From: Pseudomonas putida
GTDB lineage: Bacteria > Pseudomonadota > Gammaproteobacteria > Pseudomonadales > Pseudomonadaceae
DNA: 64,000 nt
Assembly: GCF_001976065.1 (NCBI RefSeq)
Contig: NZ_MNAH01000002.1
Span: forward strand, 895,386 to 959,385
Direction of reading: 5' to 3'
The translations under genes and the position numbers were made by a program. Below the pieces are notes generated by a model. That model ran no database searches. It worked only from the letters and a program-made list of their open reading frames with translations, and was not told the DNA's origin. Each line of letters opens with the position of its first letter. Position 1 is the stretch's first letter. Positions 16,756 to 25,937 of the stretch are shown piece after piece.

Positions 16756-16763
16756 TTATTATT
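16756..16763 (-). promoter_or_regulatory. Hfq/Crc-type motif before the RND gene
   Basis: AATAATAA on the minus strand, directly before the AAGAAGG ribosome binding site of the RND gene. It matches AAnAAnAA. Function inferred. Confidence 0.45.
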
Positions 16764-16771
16764 AACCCGGC

Positions 16772-17824
16772 TCATTTGCCCAGCTCTGCGCCGTTCGGCG
16801 AAGTGGCGCGAACGCCGCCCTGTCCAACCAGAATCAGATTGCCATTGCCTGCGGCGACCACCGACGAGAGCGAGATACGATCCCGACGGTTAAAGACGCT
16901 GAAGCTTTCGCCGTTGTCGCTGCTACTGATCACGGAACCGCCGTTGCCAACGATCACGATCGACCCATCGTCAAGCAATGTAGCGCCGGACAGGCCGAAT
17001 TCCAGATTACCGCGTTCAGCCTTGAGTTCGACTTTTTCCCAGTTGCTGCCGAAATCCGTGGAGCGGTAGAGGTTGCCGCGCAGACCATACGCCAACAGCG
17101 TATTGGGTTGCGCGGTGCCGATCACACCGAACAGCGAACCCTCATACGGGCCTTCGAGCTTTTCCCAGGTCTGGCCCCAATCGGCCGAGCGGAACATACT
17201 GCCCTGCTCGCCCACGATGAACAGGCCGGCATCCTTCACAGAAGTGATGGCGTTGAGGTGGAACTGGTCTTCGTTGTCCAGGCGATCGCTGACGTCTTCC
17301 CAGTTTTTCCCGCCGTCGGTGGTGGCCATCAACGCCCCATAGGCGCCCACGGCAAAGCCGCTGCTGGCGTCCTGGAACCAGACGTCGAGCAGTGGCGATT
17401 CGCGTTTCAGGTCTTCGAATTGCTTGGTCCAGGTGATACCGCCGTCCTCGCTGGCGAGGATCTGCGCGTCATGCCCGACGGCCCAGCCGTGCTTGTCATC
17501 GACAAAGAACACCGAGGTCAGCAGCTGCCGGGTTGGCACCTTGGCCTGTGTCCAGGTCGCGCCCTGGTCATCGGAATACAGAATGTGCCCGCGATCCCCG
17601 ACCGCCACCAGGCGCTTGCCGGCGTGCGCGACATCGAGCACCAGGCTTTTGCTGGCCTTGGCCGATTCAACGGAATAAACAACGTCGGGTGCCGGCGCGT
17701 CAGCGGCCAGCACCGGTGCCGACCACACGGCACAGCCCAACAGCGAGAGCGCTGTAGCCAGCAACGCGAACTTGCGCAATGCCGGCGGGCGGCAGGTACC
17801 CACACCCATGACAGGCTCACTCAT
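16772..17824 (-). CDS. Exported YCF48/BNR-repeat beta-propeller protein
   Basis: 350 aa. A signal peptide or membrane anchor spans about residues 18-40 (core ALLATALSLLGCAVW, then APVLAADA). The rest is a propeller made of repeats with the BNR/Asp-box pattern S-x-D-x-G-x-T-W (YSDDQGATWTQ, ASEDGGITWTK, ATTDGGKNWED, RSADWGQTWEK, RSTDFGSNWEK, SSSDNGESFSV). This resembles the plant photosystem II assembly factor family in fold only; in Pseudomonas its role is unknown. It precedes the RND exporter by 28 bases, so a periplasmic partner or assembly factor of the exporter is a reasonable inference. Confidence 0.85.
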   Translation of the reverse strand: MSEPVMGVGTCRPPALRKFALLATALSLLGCAVWSAPVLAADAPAPDVVYSVESAKASKSLVLDVAHAGKRLVAVGDRGHILYSDDQGATWTQAKVPTRQLLTSVFFVDDKHGWAVGHDAQILASEDGGITWTKQFEDLKRESPLLDVWFQDASSGFAVGAYGALMATTDGGKNWEDVSDRLDNEDQFHLNAITSVKDAGLFIVGEQGSMFRSADWGQTWEKLEGPYEGSLFGVIGTAQPNTLLAYGLRGNLYRSTDFGSNWEKVELKAERGNLEFGLSGATLLDDGSIVIVGNGGSVISSSDNGESFSVFNRRDRISLSSVVAAGNGNLILVGQGGVRATSPNGAELGK

Positions 17825-17837
17825 AGACCTTCCCCCA

Positions 17838-17848
17838 TTATTATTGTT
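17838..17848 (-). promoter_or_regulatory. Hfq/Crc-type motif before the YCF48 gene
   Basis: Minus-strand AACAATAATAA contains two overlapping AAnAAnAA matches just before the GGGGGAAGG ribosome binding site. Confidence 0.5.
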
Positions 17849-18085
17849 AGGTCATTCAACCTTTCAGGGCGCCGTAAGGGGTATTCGCGGGTTGACCTGT
17901 TTCACATAGTCTTGAAACCCGCAATCCAGAGCCCCTTCGGAAGCTGGCTTATCCTATCGGTGTTTTTGAAGGGCTGACAATCGACGGCACGTTATGTTTT
18001 GTTAACCGCAGGGGGATGGGGGATTTCTGAATGATTGGGTATCAGGTGGGGTGATTGCTGTCTTCAGGATTTAGGTTTTGGGTTC

Positions 18086-18123
18086 GTGTACATATCCGTT
18101 ACCTACATAACGGATCTGTACAC
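18086..18123. repeat. 38-base near-perfect palindrome
   Basis: Sixteen-base arms (GTGTACATATCCGTTA and TAACGGATCTGTACAC) with one mismatch and a six-base loop. The TGTACATATCCGTTA start resembles a dispersed intergenic repeat I recall from other pseudomonads. It could be a mobile-repeat remnant or a binding site. Confidence 0.6.
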
Positions 18124-18213
18124 AGTCAATAAAAACAGGTCGGCTGTCTGGCCGCCATCGCCAGCAAGCCGGCTACTACAGGTTGATCGGTGTACACCTG
18201 TGGGAGATATGCC

Positions 18214-18241
18214 CCCGCAGGGTCCGAGTGAACCCTGCGGG
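18214..18241. terminator. GC-rich hairpin after pepN
   Basis: CCCGCAGGGT and its exact complement around an eight-base loop, 13 bases past the pepN stop on the minus strand. There is no clear U-run, so it may act as a 3' stabiliser as much as a terminator. Confidence 0.55.
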
Positions 18242-18254
18242 AACAACACCAACC

Positions 18255-20912
18255 TCAAGCCAGGCTTTTGCTGACCACTTCAAACACATCACTGGACAGC
18301 TGACCCGAAGCCCGAATCCGCTCCAGCTCACCCTTCATCAGTGCCTGGCGAGCATCATCGTATTTGCGCCACCGCGTCAAAGGCGCCAACTGCCGCGAAG
18401 CAATCTGCGGATTGAAGCCGTTCAACTCGATCACCAGGTCCGCCAGGAAGCGATACCCGGAACCATCCGCCGCATGGAAGTTGATCAGGTTCTGCCCGGC
18501 GAATGCGCCGATCAGCGCCCGTACCTTGTTCGGGTTCTTGATGTTGAACGCCGGGTGCTGCATCAATGCCTTGACCCGATCCAGGCCACCGGGCAGCACA
18601 CTACCGGCCTGGACGCTGAACCACTGATCCATGACCAGCGGGTTGTCCTTGAAGTGCTCTGCGAAGCTGGCCAGGGCCTTGGCTTTCTGCTCTTCGAACG
18701 GCGAGTTGACCAGCACGGCGAGCGCGGTCAGGCGTTCGGTCATGTTGTCGCACGCCTCGAACTGTTCCAGCGTCGCTGCCAGCACTTCAGGCTTGCCGCT
18801 GAGCATCAGGTACGACAGCGCAATGTTCTGCAATGCGCGACGGGCGAAATGCTCGGCTTCGGCCACGTACGGAGTCTGCTTGGACAGGTCGCGGTTGGCC
18901 TGGTAACGCAGCCACAGCCCTTCGAACAACGCATCGGCCAGTTGTTTGCGGGCAAACTCGCGGGCGATGTGGATGGCTTCGACATCAGCGACTTCACTGA
19001 TTTCGGTGAGATAGGCTTCGCTTGGCAGCGACAGCATTTCGGCGACCATCGCCTGGTCCAGCGACTCATCCGACAGAACGGTCCGCAAGGCCGCAACCAG
19101 ACGCTGATCCAGCACCAGCGCTTCACCCTTCTGCTGTTGGGCGATCAGTTCCTGCAGTACCTGCACCGACAATTGTTGACCGGCATCCCAGCGATTGAAG
19201 CCGTCGCTGTCGTGCTGCATCAGGAACATCAGTTGGTCACGGTTATACGGGAAGCTCAGTTTCACCGGTGCCGAGAAGCCCCGCAGCAGCGAAGGCAGCG
19301 GCTGTTCGGCGATGTCGACGAAAGTGAACGTCTGCTCGGCTTCGGTTACCGAGATGACGCGGGAAGTGCCTTGCGCCGCCGCCTCACCGGCAAGGCGCAG
19401 AGCCATTTCACCGCCCTGGCTATCCAGCAGGCCGAGTTCGACCGGAATCACGAACGGCAGTTTTTCCACCTTGTCCGGCGTTGGCGGGCAGCTCTGGCGG
19501 AAGGTCAGGCTGTAGGTTTTCGCCGCGGCGTCATAGGACTCGCTCACCGCCAAACGAGGTGTGCCAGCCTGGCTGTACCAGCGCTTGAACTGGGTCAGGT
19601 CGACGCCGTTGGCATCTTCCATGGCCTTGATGAAGTCATCGCAGGTCACGGCCTGGCCGTCATGGCGTTCGAAATACAGGTCACTGCCCTTACGGAAGCC
19701 TTCGGCGCCCAGCAGGGTGTGGATCATGCCGACCACTTCCGAGCCCTTTTCGTACACGGTCAGGGTGTAGAAGTTGGAGATCTCGATGAAGCTGTCCGGG
19801 CGCACCGCGTGGGCCATGGGACCTGCGTCTTCGGCGAACTGGTGGGTACGCAGGTAAGCGACGTCCTGGATGCGCTTGACCGTCGCCGAGTTCATGTCCG
19901 CGGAGAAGCCGGAATCGCGGAACACGGTGAAGCCTTCCTTGAGCGACAACTGGAACCAGTCGCGGCAGGTTACGCGGTTGCCTGACCAGTTGTGGAAGTA
20001 TTCGTGGGCCACGATGGCCTCGACCCGCTGGTGCGCGGCGTCGGTGGCGGTCTCGGCCTTGGCCAGCACGGCGCTGGAGTTGAAAATGTTGAGCCCCTTG
20101 TTCTCCATGGCGCCCATGTTGAAGTCATTCACCGCGACGATCATGAAAATGTCCAGATCGTACTCGCGACCGTAAACCTCTTCGTCCCAGCGCATGGATT
20201 TTTTCAGGCTGTTCATGGCGTGCTGGCACTTGTCGATGTTTTCCGGCTCGACATAGATGCGCAGGGCCACGGTGCGCTCGCTCATGGTGGTGAAGCTGTC
20301 TTCGACGCACCACAAATCACCGGCCACCAGGGCAAACAGATAAGCCGGTTTCTTGAACGGATCTTCCCAGGTCGCCCAGTGCCGGCCGTCTTCGCCCGGA
20401 CCCGAGGCAATCGGGTTGCCGTTGGACAGCAGCACCGGATAGCTGTGCTGCTCGGCGACCACCGTGGTGGTGAACGTGCTCATCACGTCCGGGCGGTCGA
20501 GGTAATAGGTGATCTTGCGGAAGCCTTCGGCCTCGCATTGGGTGCAGAACATCGTGCCGGACTTGTACAGGCCTTCCAGCGCGGTGTTGGTTTCCGGGTG
20601 GATCTTGACGCTGGTGTCGACCGTGAAGTTGGTGCTGGTCGGGTGCAGGGTCAGGTGATTTTCGGTCAGCTGGTACTGGCCTGCGCAAAGTTCCTGGTCG
20701 GCCAGAGTGACCGCCAGCAGTTCCAGCTGTTGACCATCCAGCACCAGCGGCGGCAGGCCCGGGCCACGCTCGGGGTTGCGGCGCATCACCAGTTGCGCAT
20801 GGACCAGGCTGTGGTCCTCGAACAACTCGAAGGTCAGGTGCGTTTCGTCGATCAGGTACTCGGGCGCCTGATAGTCCTTGAGGTAGATCATCTTCGGTTG
20901 TTCGGTGCGCAT
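18255..20912 (-). CDS. pepN: Aminopeptidase N
   Basis: 885 aa M1-family zinc aminopeptidase of the cytoplasm, which trims N-terminal residues from peptides during protein turnover. The exopeptidase motif MGAMENKGLNIFN and the zinc site HEYFHNW, with its distal Glu in SLKEGFTVFRD, are visible. Length and layout match the bacterial PepN type. The start (MRTEQPKMIYLKDY) leaves a 10-base gap from the DUF2797 gene upstream. The DUF1315-DUF2797-pepN order is one I recall from P. aeruginosa. Confidence 0.97.
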   Translation of the reverse strand: MRTEQPKMIYLKDYQAPEYLIDETHLTFELFEDHSLVHAQLVMRRNPERGPGLPPLVLDGQQLELLAVTLADQELCAGQYQLTENHLTLHPTSTNFTVDTSVKIHPETNTALEGLYKSGTMFCTQCEAEGFRKITYYLDRPDVMSTFTTTVVAEQHSYPVLLSNGNPIASGPGEDGRHWATWEDPFKKPAYLFALVAGDLWCVEDSFTTMSERTVALRIYVEPENIDKCQHAMNSLKKSMRWDEEVYGREYDLDIFMIVAVNDFNMGAMENKGLNIFNSSAVLAKAETATDAAHQRVEAIVAHEYFHNWSGNRVTCRDWFQLSLKEGFTVFRDSGFSADMNSATVKRIQDVAYLRTHQFAEDAGPMAHAVRPDSFIEISNFYTLTVYEKGSEVVGMIHTLLGAEGFRKGSDLYFERHDGQAVTCDDFIKAMEDANGVDLTQFKRWYSQAGTPRLAVSESYDAAAKTYSLTFRQSCPPTPDKVEKLPFVIPVELGLLDSQGGEMALRLAGEAAAQGTSRVISVTEAEQTFTFVDIAEQPLPSLLRGFSAPVKLSFPYNRDQLMFLMQHDSDGFNRWDAGQQLSVQVLQELIAQQQKGEALVLDQRLVAALRTVLSDESLDQAMVAEMLSLPSEAYLTEISEVADVEAIHIAREFARKQLADALFEGLWLRYQANRDLSKQTPYVAEAEHFARRALQNIALSYLMLSGKPEVLAATLEQFEACDNMTERLTALAVLVNSPFEEQKAKALASFAEHFKDNPLVMDQWFSVQAGSVLPGGLDRVKALMQHPAFNIKNPNKVRALIGAFAGQNLINFHAADGSGYRFLADLVIELNGFNPQIASRQLAPLTRWRKYDDARQALMKGELERIRASGQLSSDVFEVVSKSLA

Positions 20913-20922
20913 GCTGGAGTCC

Positions 20923-21753
20923 TTAACGATGCACGGCGAGCTGATAAGCCGTGTATTTACGAATGTTGATCACGCCGGTATCGAAAATCAGGTATTGGCC
21001 CTTGATTCCCATCAGCGTGCCCTCGGCAATCGGGTTCTTGTCCAGGTTGAAGCTGACGATCTTCGCCGGGTACTGCTCGACCGGAAAGCGGATCTCGAGC
21101 GGTTCAACGTCGGCAATCGTCTGGATCGCCTGCAGGCCGAATCGTTCCTGCAAGCCTTGCAGGCCCTCGGCGCAGCTGTCGAACAACTGGTCACGGATCT
21201 GCGGCAGATCCACCGACACCGCATCGCCCTTGAGCAAGGCACGCCAGTTGGTCTTGTCGGCGACCTGGCTGCGGAACAGGTCTTCGACGAAGCCTGATTG
21301 CTGGCGGGTCGCAACGCGCATGATCGGCAACGCCTGACTGGCGCCCTGGTCGATCCAGCGGGTCGGCAACTGGGTGGCGCGGGTGATCCCGACCTTGACC
21401 CCTGAGGAATTCGACAGGTAAACGATGTGATCGGTCATGCAGAACGTCTGGCCCCACTCCGGCTCCCGGCAGGTGCCGGCGTCGAAATGGCAGCGTTCCG
21501 GGCTCATGATGCACACGTCGCACTGGGCCAGCTTGGTCATGCACGGGTAGCAGTAACCCTGGCTGAAACTGGTCTTGGTCTTGCGTCCGCAATGGGTGCA
21601 GTGGATCGACCCCAGGTATTCCAGGCGCACCGTGGTGCCGATCAACGGATTGACCGGAACCTCGACGTCGCCCAGGCGAAATGCGTATTGCACGTTCGGC
21701 CCGTCCAGGCGCGCCGACATTTTACTGATTGCACCGCGGCCAATCTCGATCAA
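20923..21753 (-). CDS. DUF2797 protein with cysteine-pair zinc-binding region
   Basis: 276 aa of unknown function. The cysteine-rich part has CTHC, CYPCMTKLAQCDVC and further Cys/His residues (PERCHFDAGTC), which suggests structural zinc. A TTG at 21753 is taken as the start. This keeps the GRGAISKM segment, which I recall as conserved at the N-terminus of this family, and overlaps the DUF1315 stop. An ATG at 21720 would lose it. It is followed by pepN after ten bases, so it is in the same operon. Confidence 0.8.
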   Translation of the reverse strand: MIEIGRGAISKMSARLDGPNVQYAFRLGDVEVPVNPLIGTTVRLEYLGSIHCTHCGRKTKTSFSQGYCYPCMTKLAQCDVCIMSPERCHFDAGTCREPEWGQTFCMTDHIVYLSNSSGVKVGITRATQLPTRWIDQGASQALPIMRVATRQQSGFVEDLFRSQVADKTNWRALLKGDAVSVDLPQIRDQLFDSCAEGLQGLQERFGLQAIQTIADVEPLEIRFPVEQYPAKIVSFNLDKNPIAEGTLMGIKGQYLIFDTGVINIRKYTAYQLAVHR

Positions 21754-22010
21754 TGGATGGCATCCGACTTGAACAGGATATTGGGCACTTGAATCGACTT
21801 GGAGCTACATTCCTGCGGGCCCATGTAGCCAGTACGTTCTTCTTCAGGCAGGTTCTTGATTTCCCAGGCGATCATCGCCTGCAACGACAGTTCGCGTTGT
21901 TCGGCGGTGAGCTTGCCACCATCGGACCATTTTCCGATTTCCACCGCCAGCTTCAGGCTCTGGTAGATGTCCGGGGTGATGTTCTTGATCATTTCGTTAA
22001 AAGAGGACAT
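21750..22010 (-). CDS. DUF1315 (YeaC-like) protein
   Basis: 86 aa soluble protein with the DUF1315 pattern: ITPDIYQSLKLAVEIGKWSDG, then LTAEQRELSLQAMIAWEI and a short C-terminal tail. Function unknown. First gene of the DUF1315-DUF2797-pepN operon; its stop overlaps the proposed TTG start of DUF2797. A GAGGACAT leader gives a reasonable start at 22010. Confidence 0.85.
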   Translation of the reverse strand: MSSFNEMIKNITPDIYQSLKLAVEIGKWSDGGKLTAEQRELSLQAMIAWEIKNLPEEERTGYMGPQECSSKSIQVPNILFKSDAIH

Positions 22011-22044
22011 TGGGTCTCCGTGCTCTTTGAATCACATAACAGTT

Positions 22045-22914
22045 TTAGGCGGCCAGTTTACGGCGGTTGTACAAACCACCCAACAAGCCGGTCAAGCATC
22101 CGACGAGCAACCCGCCAACGTGGGCCGCGTTGGCAATTTCGCCGAAGCCGATCATCGAGACCAGCCCGGACAGGCACAGCAGCAGCCATATCAGCATCAT
22201 CGCCAACACCCCACGGGGCAGACGATAGGCGCTGTTCGGCGACAGAACCTGAAAGATCCAGCAGTGCCCGAGCAGGCCGTACAGCACCCCGGACAAGCCG
22301 CCAAACAGGGTCGGGCCGCTGAAGAGATACTGGGCATAGTTGGACACGAGGCTGAACAACAAGGTCAGGCCGATGAGGTTGACACTGCCCTGGCGCGATT
22401 CGATGCGCCGCCCCAGCTCCCAGTACCACATGCCGTTCATGGCCAGGTGCAGGATGCCGAAGTGGATCAGCATCGGCGTCACCAGGCGCCACCATTGCCC
22501 CGCTGCCAGGCTGTCCGCCAATGGCACGAAATGGATGTACTCGCCGACCACGCGAAAATCGAGAAACGTCAGCCAGCGCAAGGTGGTCAGGTTATCGCCA
22601 AGCAACGTCAGCGCGCCGACGACCAGGCTCAGCAGCAGCACCGTCGCGGTGGCTTTGCCATGGCGGAGCTGCGAGGCGAAGTTCGGTCGACGAGTCGACT
22701 GTGCCACCGGAATGTCGAGTTTCTGCTCCGGATCGCCCTGCGGATAACGTTCGTACAACACCCGCACGTCGTCGCTGATGTTCGCCGGCACCCACAGCAC
22801 CTGCTCCCCCGCTTCCTCGCTGACCCGATGCGGTACCTGCATGCGTTGCAGCAACTGGACGAAACCACTCAGATCGACCGCCAGCGGCAGGCGCAAGACT
22901 GCGATGGTGCTCAT
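22045..22914 (-). CDS. Rhomboid-family intramembrane serine protease
   Basis: 289 aa. A cytosolic N-terminal domain of about 85 residues is followed by about six or seven membrane segments. The catalytic Ser is in GGLSGVLYGLLG and the catalytic His in NAAHVGGLLVG; the WWRLVTPMLIHFGILHLAMN loop with the oxyanion-side residues is also present, so it should be active (GlpG type). The ATG at 22914 is fixed by a four-base overlap with the stop of the phosphoesterase gene. Cleaves membrane protein substrates that are not known here. Confidence 0.92.
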   Translation of the reverse strand: MSTIAVLRLPLAVDLSGFVQLLQRMQVPHRVSEEAGEQVLWVPANISDDVRVLYERYPQGDPEQKLDIPVAQSTRRPNFASQLRHGKATATVLLLSLVVGALTLLGDNLTTLRWLTFLDFRVVGEYIHFVPLADSLAAGQWWRLVTPMLIHFGILHLAMNGMWYWELGRRIESRQGSVNLIGLTLLFSLVSNYAQYLFSGPTLFGGLSGVLYGLLGHCWIFQVLSPNSAYRLPRGVLAMMLIWLLLCLSGLVSMIGFGEIANAAHVGGLLVGCLTGLLGGLYNRRKLAA

Positions 22915-23882
22915 TGCAACACCTCCGGTCGCTCGACATCGACCCAGACGAATTTGTGCGGGTCGAGCCGGCTTTCCTGGTCCAGGCGATAGGCCACCAG
23001 CTTTCCGTAGAGCACCGCACTGTAGTCCAGGCACGCCAGGTTCGGACGAATCGGCGCCGGTTTGCCGCTGCGCCAGTAATGGCCGACGAACAGCAACGGC
23101 TCGTCGGCGCCGTAGCGCAGCAGGTTGTTTTTTTCCGTTGACGACAGCGGGGTTCGGGCCACCGGGTCGGGTAATGCGTCAGGCTGGAACACGATGTCTC
23201 CGTAGGTTTGCGGATCGTCTTCCCAGAATTTGGTCCGAAAGAACGAGCGTGTCAGGCCGTCGCCACTGGTCATGGTCAGGCCATGGGGCAGGCGCATGTC
23301 GGTACCACGCAACAGGCGGTCGAACACGGTGCAGGCGAAACTGCCGGGGATGGCCGAGGCCTGGAGGAAATGCTCGTCGACGCAGCCATCGGGGAACAAG
23401 GCCCGCAGCGGCTCGATCAAGCCGGCGTCCCAACAGGCATGCACCACCCGGAAGCGCCCGGCATCGACGAACAGCGGCAGTTCATAGAACCACTGCTGGA
23501 AGTCATGCCAGTCCGCCGGATGGTTTTCGAACTGGGTCAGGGTCTCGTGCAGCAGGCGCGCATGGCGCGGGGTGTGCTCGCGCACGAACTGCTTGCCGCT
23601 GCCAGGCAGTGCCGGGGTGACCCAGCCCAGGGCGTTGAACTCGTGGTTGCCCATGATGCACAGCGCCTGGCCAGCTTCGACCATATCGTGGACGATGTGC
23701 AAGGCCTCGCGAATCCGCGGTCCGCGGTCGATGATATCGCCGACGAACACCGCCATGCGCGAGGCATGGCGCCAGACGCCCGCTTGCTTGTGGTAACCGA
23801 GCCGGTCGAGCAAGTGCTCAAGGGTCAGAGCGCAACCGTGCACGTCACCGATCAGGTCGTAGCTACGCGCGGGATCGAGCAT
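22911..23882 (-). CDS. Calcineurin-like metallophosphoesterase
   Basis: 323 aa. The metal-binding motifs of the PPP-type phosphoesterase fold are all in the first third: GDVHGC, GDIIDRGP and GNHEFNA, with later His residues (VHACWDAG, FVGHYW). This resembles the diadenosine-tetraphosphatase/protein phosphatase-like group, but the substrate is unknown. The start at 23882 overlaps the nadK stop and the stop overlaps the rhomboid start, giving a tight nadK-phosphoesterase-rhomboid operon. The longer open frame upstream runs into nadK and is not used. Confidence 0.88.
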   Translation of the reverse strand: MLDPARSYDLIGDVHGCALTLEHLLDRLGYHKQAGVWRHASRMAVFVGDIIDRGPRIREALHIVHDMVEAGQALCIMGNHEFNALGWVTPALPGSGKQFVREHTPRHARLLHETLTQFENHPADWHDFQQWFYELPLFVDAGRFRVVHACWDAGLIEPLRALFPDGCVDEHFLQASAIPGSFACTVFDRLLRGTDMRLPHGLTMTSGDGLTRSFFRTKFWEDDPQTYGDIVFQPDALPDPVARTPLSSTEKNNLLRYGADEPLLFVGHYWRSGKPAPIRPNLACLDYSAVLYGKLVAYRLDQESRLDPHKFVWVDVERPEVLQ

Positions 23883-24772
23883 CAGTCGCCTCCACCACCC
23901 AACCGGCTGCCCCAGCCGAGCTTGGTCCGGCACACTTCATAGTAGTTGTGGTCGAGCGGGTGGATCAGCCGCAACTTCTGGGCTTTCTTGCTGATGGTGA
24001 TGGTGTCGCCGGGCGCACAGGTAAAGTGGTTCTGCCCGTCACACGAGACTTGCGGGTAGATCTGCATATCCTTGGACACGACGATTTTCAGCTCACTGTT
24101 GCCATCGACCACAATCGGCCTGCCTGACAAGGTATGGGGGTACATCGGCACAATCACAATAGCGTCGAGCTTGGGATGCATGATCGGGCCACCGGCAGAG
24201 AGCGCATAGGCCGTGGAGCCGGTGGGTGTGGCGACGATCAGGCCGTCGGCTTTCTGACTGCAGACGAACTGGCCATCGATGTACAGTTCGAATTCGATCA
24301 TGCGCGTCGATTTGCCGGGGTGCAGCACCACATCGTTCAGCGCATCGCCCTGGCCAATGGCTTCGGCATGACGGCGAACTTCGGCCTGCAGCAGGAAGCG
24401 GTTTTCTACCAGATAGTGGCCGTCAAGCACTTCGGCGACCTTGACTTCCAGCTCATCGGGGCGGATGTCGGTGAGAAAGCCCAGGCTGCCACGGTTGATG
24501 CCGAGCACCGGGATATTGTGCTTGGCCAGGGCTCGGGCCGCCCCCAGCAGACTGCCATCACCGCCCACCACGATGACCATGTCACAGACCTCACCCAGCA
24601 TCTTGCGCGACGAGGTTTGCAAACCGTGGCCCGGCAGGACTTCGGCAATGGTGTCTTCGAGGATCACGTGCAGGTGACGATCGAGCAGAAAACGTTTCAG
24701 TCGGCGTACGGTATCCAGCACCTGGGAACTGCCCAGGCGACCGATGATGCCGATATTGCGAAATTGCTCCAT
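23882..24772 (-). CDS. nadK: NAD kinase
   Basis: 296 aa. Phosphorylates NAD to NADP. The [11 protein letters not shown] motif near residue 65, the [10 protein letters not shown] loop and the glycine-rich [14 protein letters not shown] motif are all present. The ATG at 24772 is used rather than an upstream start in the promoter region. A sigma70-like promoter lies just upstream (24807-24834). First gene of an operon with the phosphoesterase and rhomboid genes; divergent from the DUF1853 gene. Confidence 0.96.
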   Translation of the reverse strand: MEQFRNIGIIGRLGSSQVLDTVRRLKRFLLDRHLHVILEDTIAEVLPGHGLQTSSRKMLGEVCDMVIVVGGDGSLLGAARALAKHNIPVLGINRGSLGFLTDIRPDELEVKVAEVLDGHYLVENRFLLQAEVRRHAEAIGQGDALNDVVLHPGKSTRMIEFELYIDGQFVCSQKADGLIVATPTGSTAYALSAGGPIMHPKLDAIVIVPMYPHTLSGRPIVVDGNSELKIVVSKDMQIYPQVSCDGQNHFTCAPGDTITISKKAQKLRLIHPLDHNYYEVCRTKLGWGSRLGGGGD

Positions 24773-24806
24773 GGGGCCCCTAAGCTCTGCGACGGCGAAA
24801 AGCACG

Positions 24807-24834
24807 ATTATGGGCGAAAGCGCGGCATAGACAA
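24807..24834 (-). promoter_or_regulatory. Sigma70-type promoter of nadK
   Basis: Minus strand TTGTCT, 16 bases, CATAAT, about 35 bases before the nadK ATG. Confidence 0.55.
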
Positions 24835-24883
24835 AATCCTTTCAGCCTCAAGGTGTACCCACGATTCGGGCTATGCTCGCAAG

Positions 24884-25834
24884 ATGATCCTATTTCCAGA
24901 TTTGCTGCAGTTACCCCACCAGTTGCGCCACCCCGAAGTGCGCGACCTGGCGTGGGTCATCCTCGCCCCGCCGATGCTCAGCGCCACGCCGTGGCCGCAA
25001 CGTCATCCGCTGGCCGGCAGCGACTGGGTGCAGGCCCCGGAACACCTCGAAAGCTGGCTGCGAAAACTGGATCGAGACAGTTACGGTTTGCTGCACTGGC
25101 TGGCCCAGGCACGTACCCGACGCCTGGGCCTGTACTATGAGCGTCTCTGGCAGTTCGCCGTGCAGCATGCGCCGGGTATCGAGTTGATTGCCGCCAATAT
25201 GCCGATCCGCCGCGAAGGTCACACCCTGGGCGAGTTGGACATGCTGCTGCGCGATCGCGATGGCGTGCATCACCTGGAACTGGCGATCAAACTGTATCTC
25301 GGCCCGCAAAATGGCGACGGGCACGACACTGCGCAATGGCTCGGCCCGGGTTGCCACGATCGGCTGGATCGCAAACTGGCGCACCTGAGCCAGCATCAAC
25401 TGCCGATCTCCGCGCGCCCGGAGAGTCGCGAAGTGTTGGCGGCGCTGGACATCCGGCAGTTCAACGCGCATTTGTGGCTGGGCGGTTATTTGCTCTACCC
25501 GTGGCCGGGGCAGGCCGCATCACCCAGTGGCGCGCACCCGCAGCACTTGCGCGGTCGCTGGCTGCATCAGAAGGACTGGTCGGCGTTTTTCGCCCAGAGT
25601 CCGCCCGGCCGCTGGCAACCCTTGCCCCGCCATGCCTGGCTGGCACCGGCGCACTACCCGGCGGAGCAGACGTGGGACGAGGAACAACTGAATGCCTGGC
25701 TGAGCGATCTGGAGCCGCTGGCGCCAGCGCAACTGCTGGTGCGCCTGACGGAAAATGCCCTGGGCGATTGGGAGGAAGCCGAGCGGTTGTTTCTGGTGGC
25801 GGATCTTTGGCCGAATGTGCCGGGGCAAGGTTGA
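24884..25834 (+). CDS. DUF1853 protein, possible PD-(D/E)XK fold
   Basis: 316 aa of unknown function. The N-terminal half carries GELDMLLRD followed after about eleven residues by LELAIKLYL. The E-x-D ... E-x-x-x-K spacing is suggestive of a PD-(D/E)XK nuclease-like core, though not proof. No signal peptide or membrane segments. The ATG at 24884 starts the DUF; the frame is open far upstream through nadK antisense and that part is not real. Divergent from nadK, an arrangement I recall in P. aeruginosa. Confidence 0.8.
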   Translation: MILFPDLLQLPHQLRHPEVRDLAWVILAPPMLSATPWPQRHPLAGSDWVQAPEHLESWLRKLDRDSYGLLHWLAQARTRRLGLYYERLWQFAVQHAPGIELIAANMPIRREGHTLGELDMLLRDRDGVHHLELAIKLYLGPQNGDGHDTAQWLGPGCHDRLDRKLAHLSQHQLPISARPESREVLAALDIRQFNAHLWLGGYLLYPWPGQAASPSGAHPQHLRGRWLHQKDWSAFFAQSPPGRWQPLPRHAWLAPAHYPAEQTWDEEQLNAWLSDLEPLAPAQLLVRLTENALGDWEEAERLFLVADLWPNVPGQG

Positions 25835-25859
25835 GTTTCTTGGCGTCTGAACTGGCCTC

Positions 25860-25924
25860 TTCGCGAGCAGGCTCGCTCCCACAAGGGACTGCATTTGAAC
25901 TGTGGGAGCGAGCCTGCTCGCGAA
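25860..25924. repeat. REP pair, tail-to-tail
   Basis: TTCGCG...CCCACA then TGTGGG...CGAA, the opposite order to the pairs at 7.2 and 10.0 kb, of the GAGCCTGC subtype. It fills the gap between the convergent DUF1853 and DUF2855 genes. Confidence 0.9.
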
Positions 25925-25937
25925 GGGGCCGTCTCGG

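Larger units (their letters stand above)
17825..18254. other. 430-base intergenic region between two minus-strand operons
   Basis: It holds the leader of the YCF48-RND operon, a palindrome at 18086-18123, a partial REP-like stretch around 18150-18181 (CCGCCATCGCCAGCAAGCCG), and a GC-rich hairpin at 18214-18241 next to the pepN stop. I see no convincing gene on either strand. Confidence 0.7.

Noticed and set aside
18183..19985. 600-codon plus-strand open frame opposite pepN
   Set aside because: It is the antisense shadow of pepN; the translation has no recognisable domain and the opposite strand encodes an intact M1 peptidase.
24134..24883. N-terminal extension of the DUF1853 frame
   Set aside because: It lies antisense to nadK and its promoter; the family start fits the ATG at 24884.
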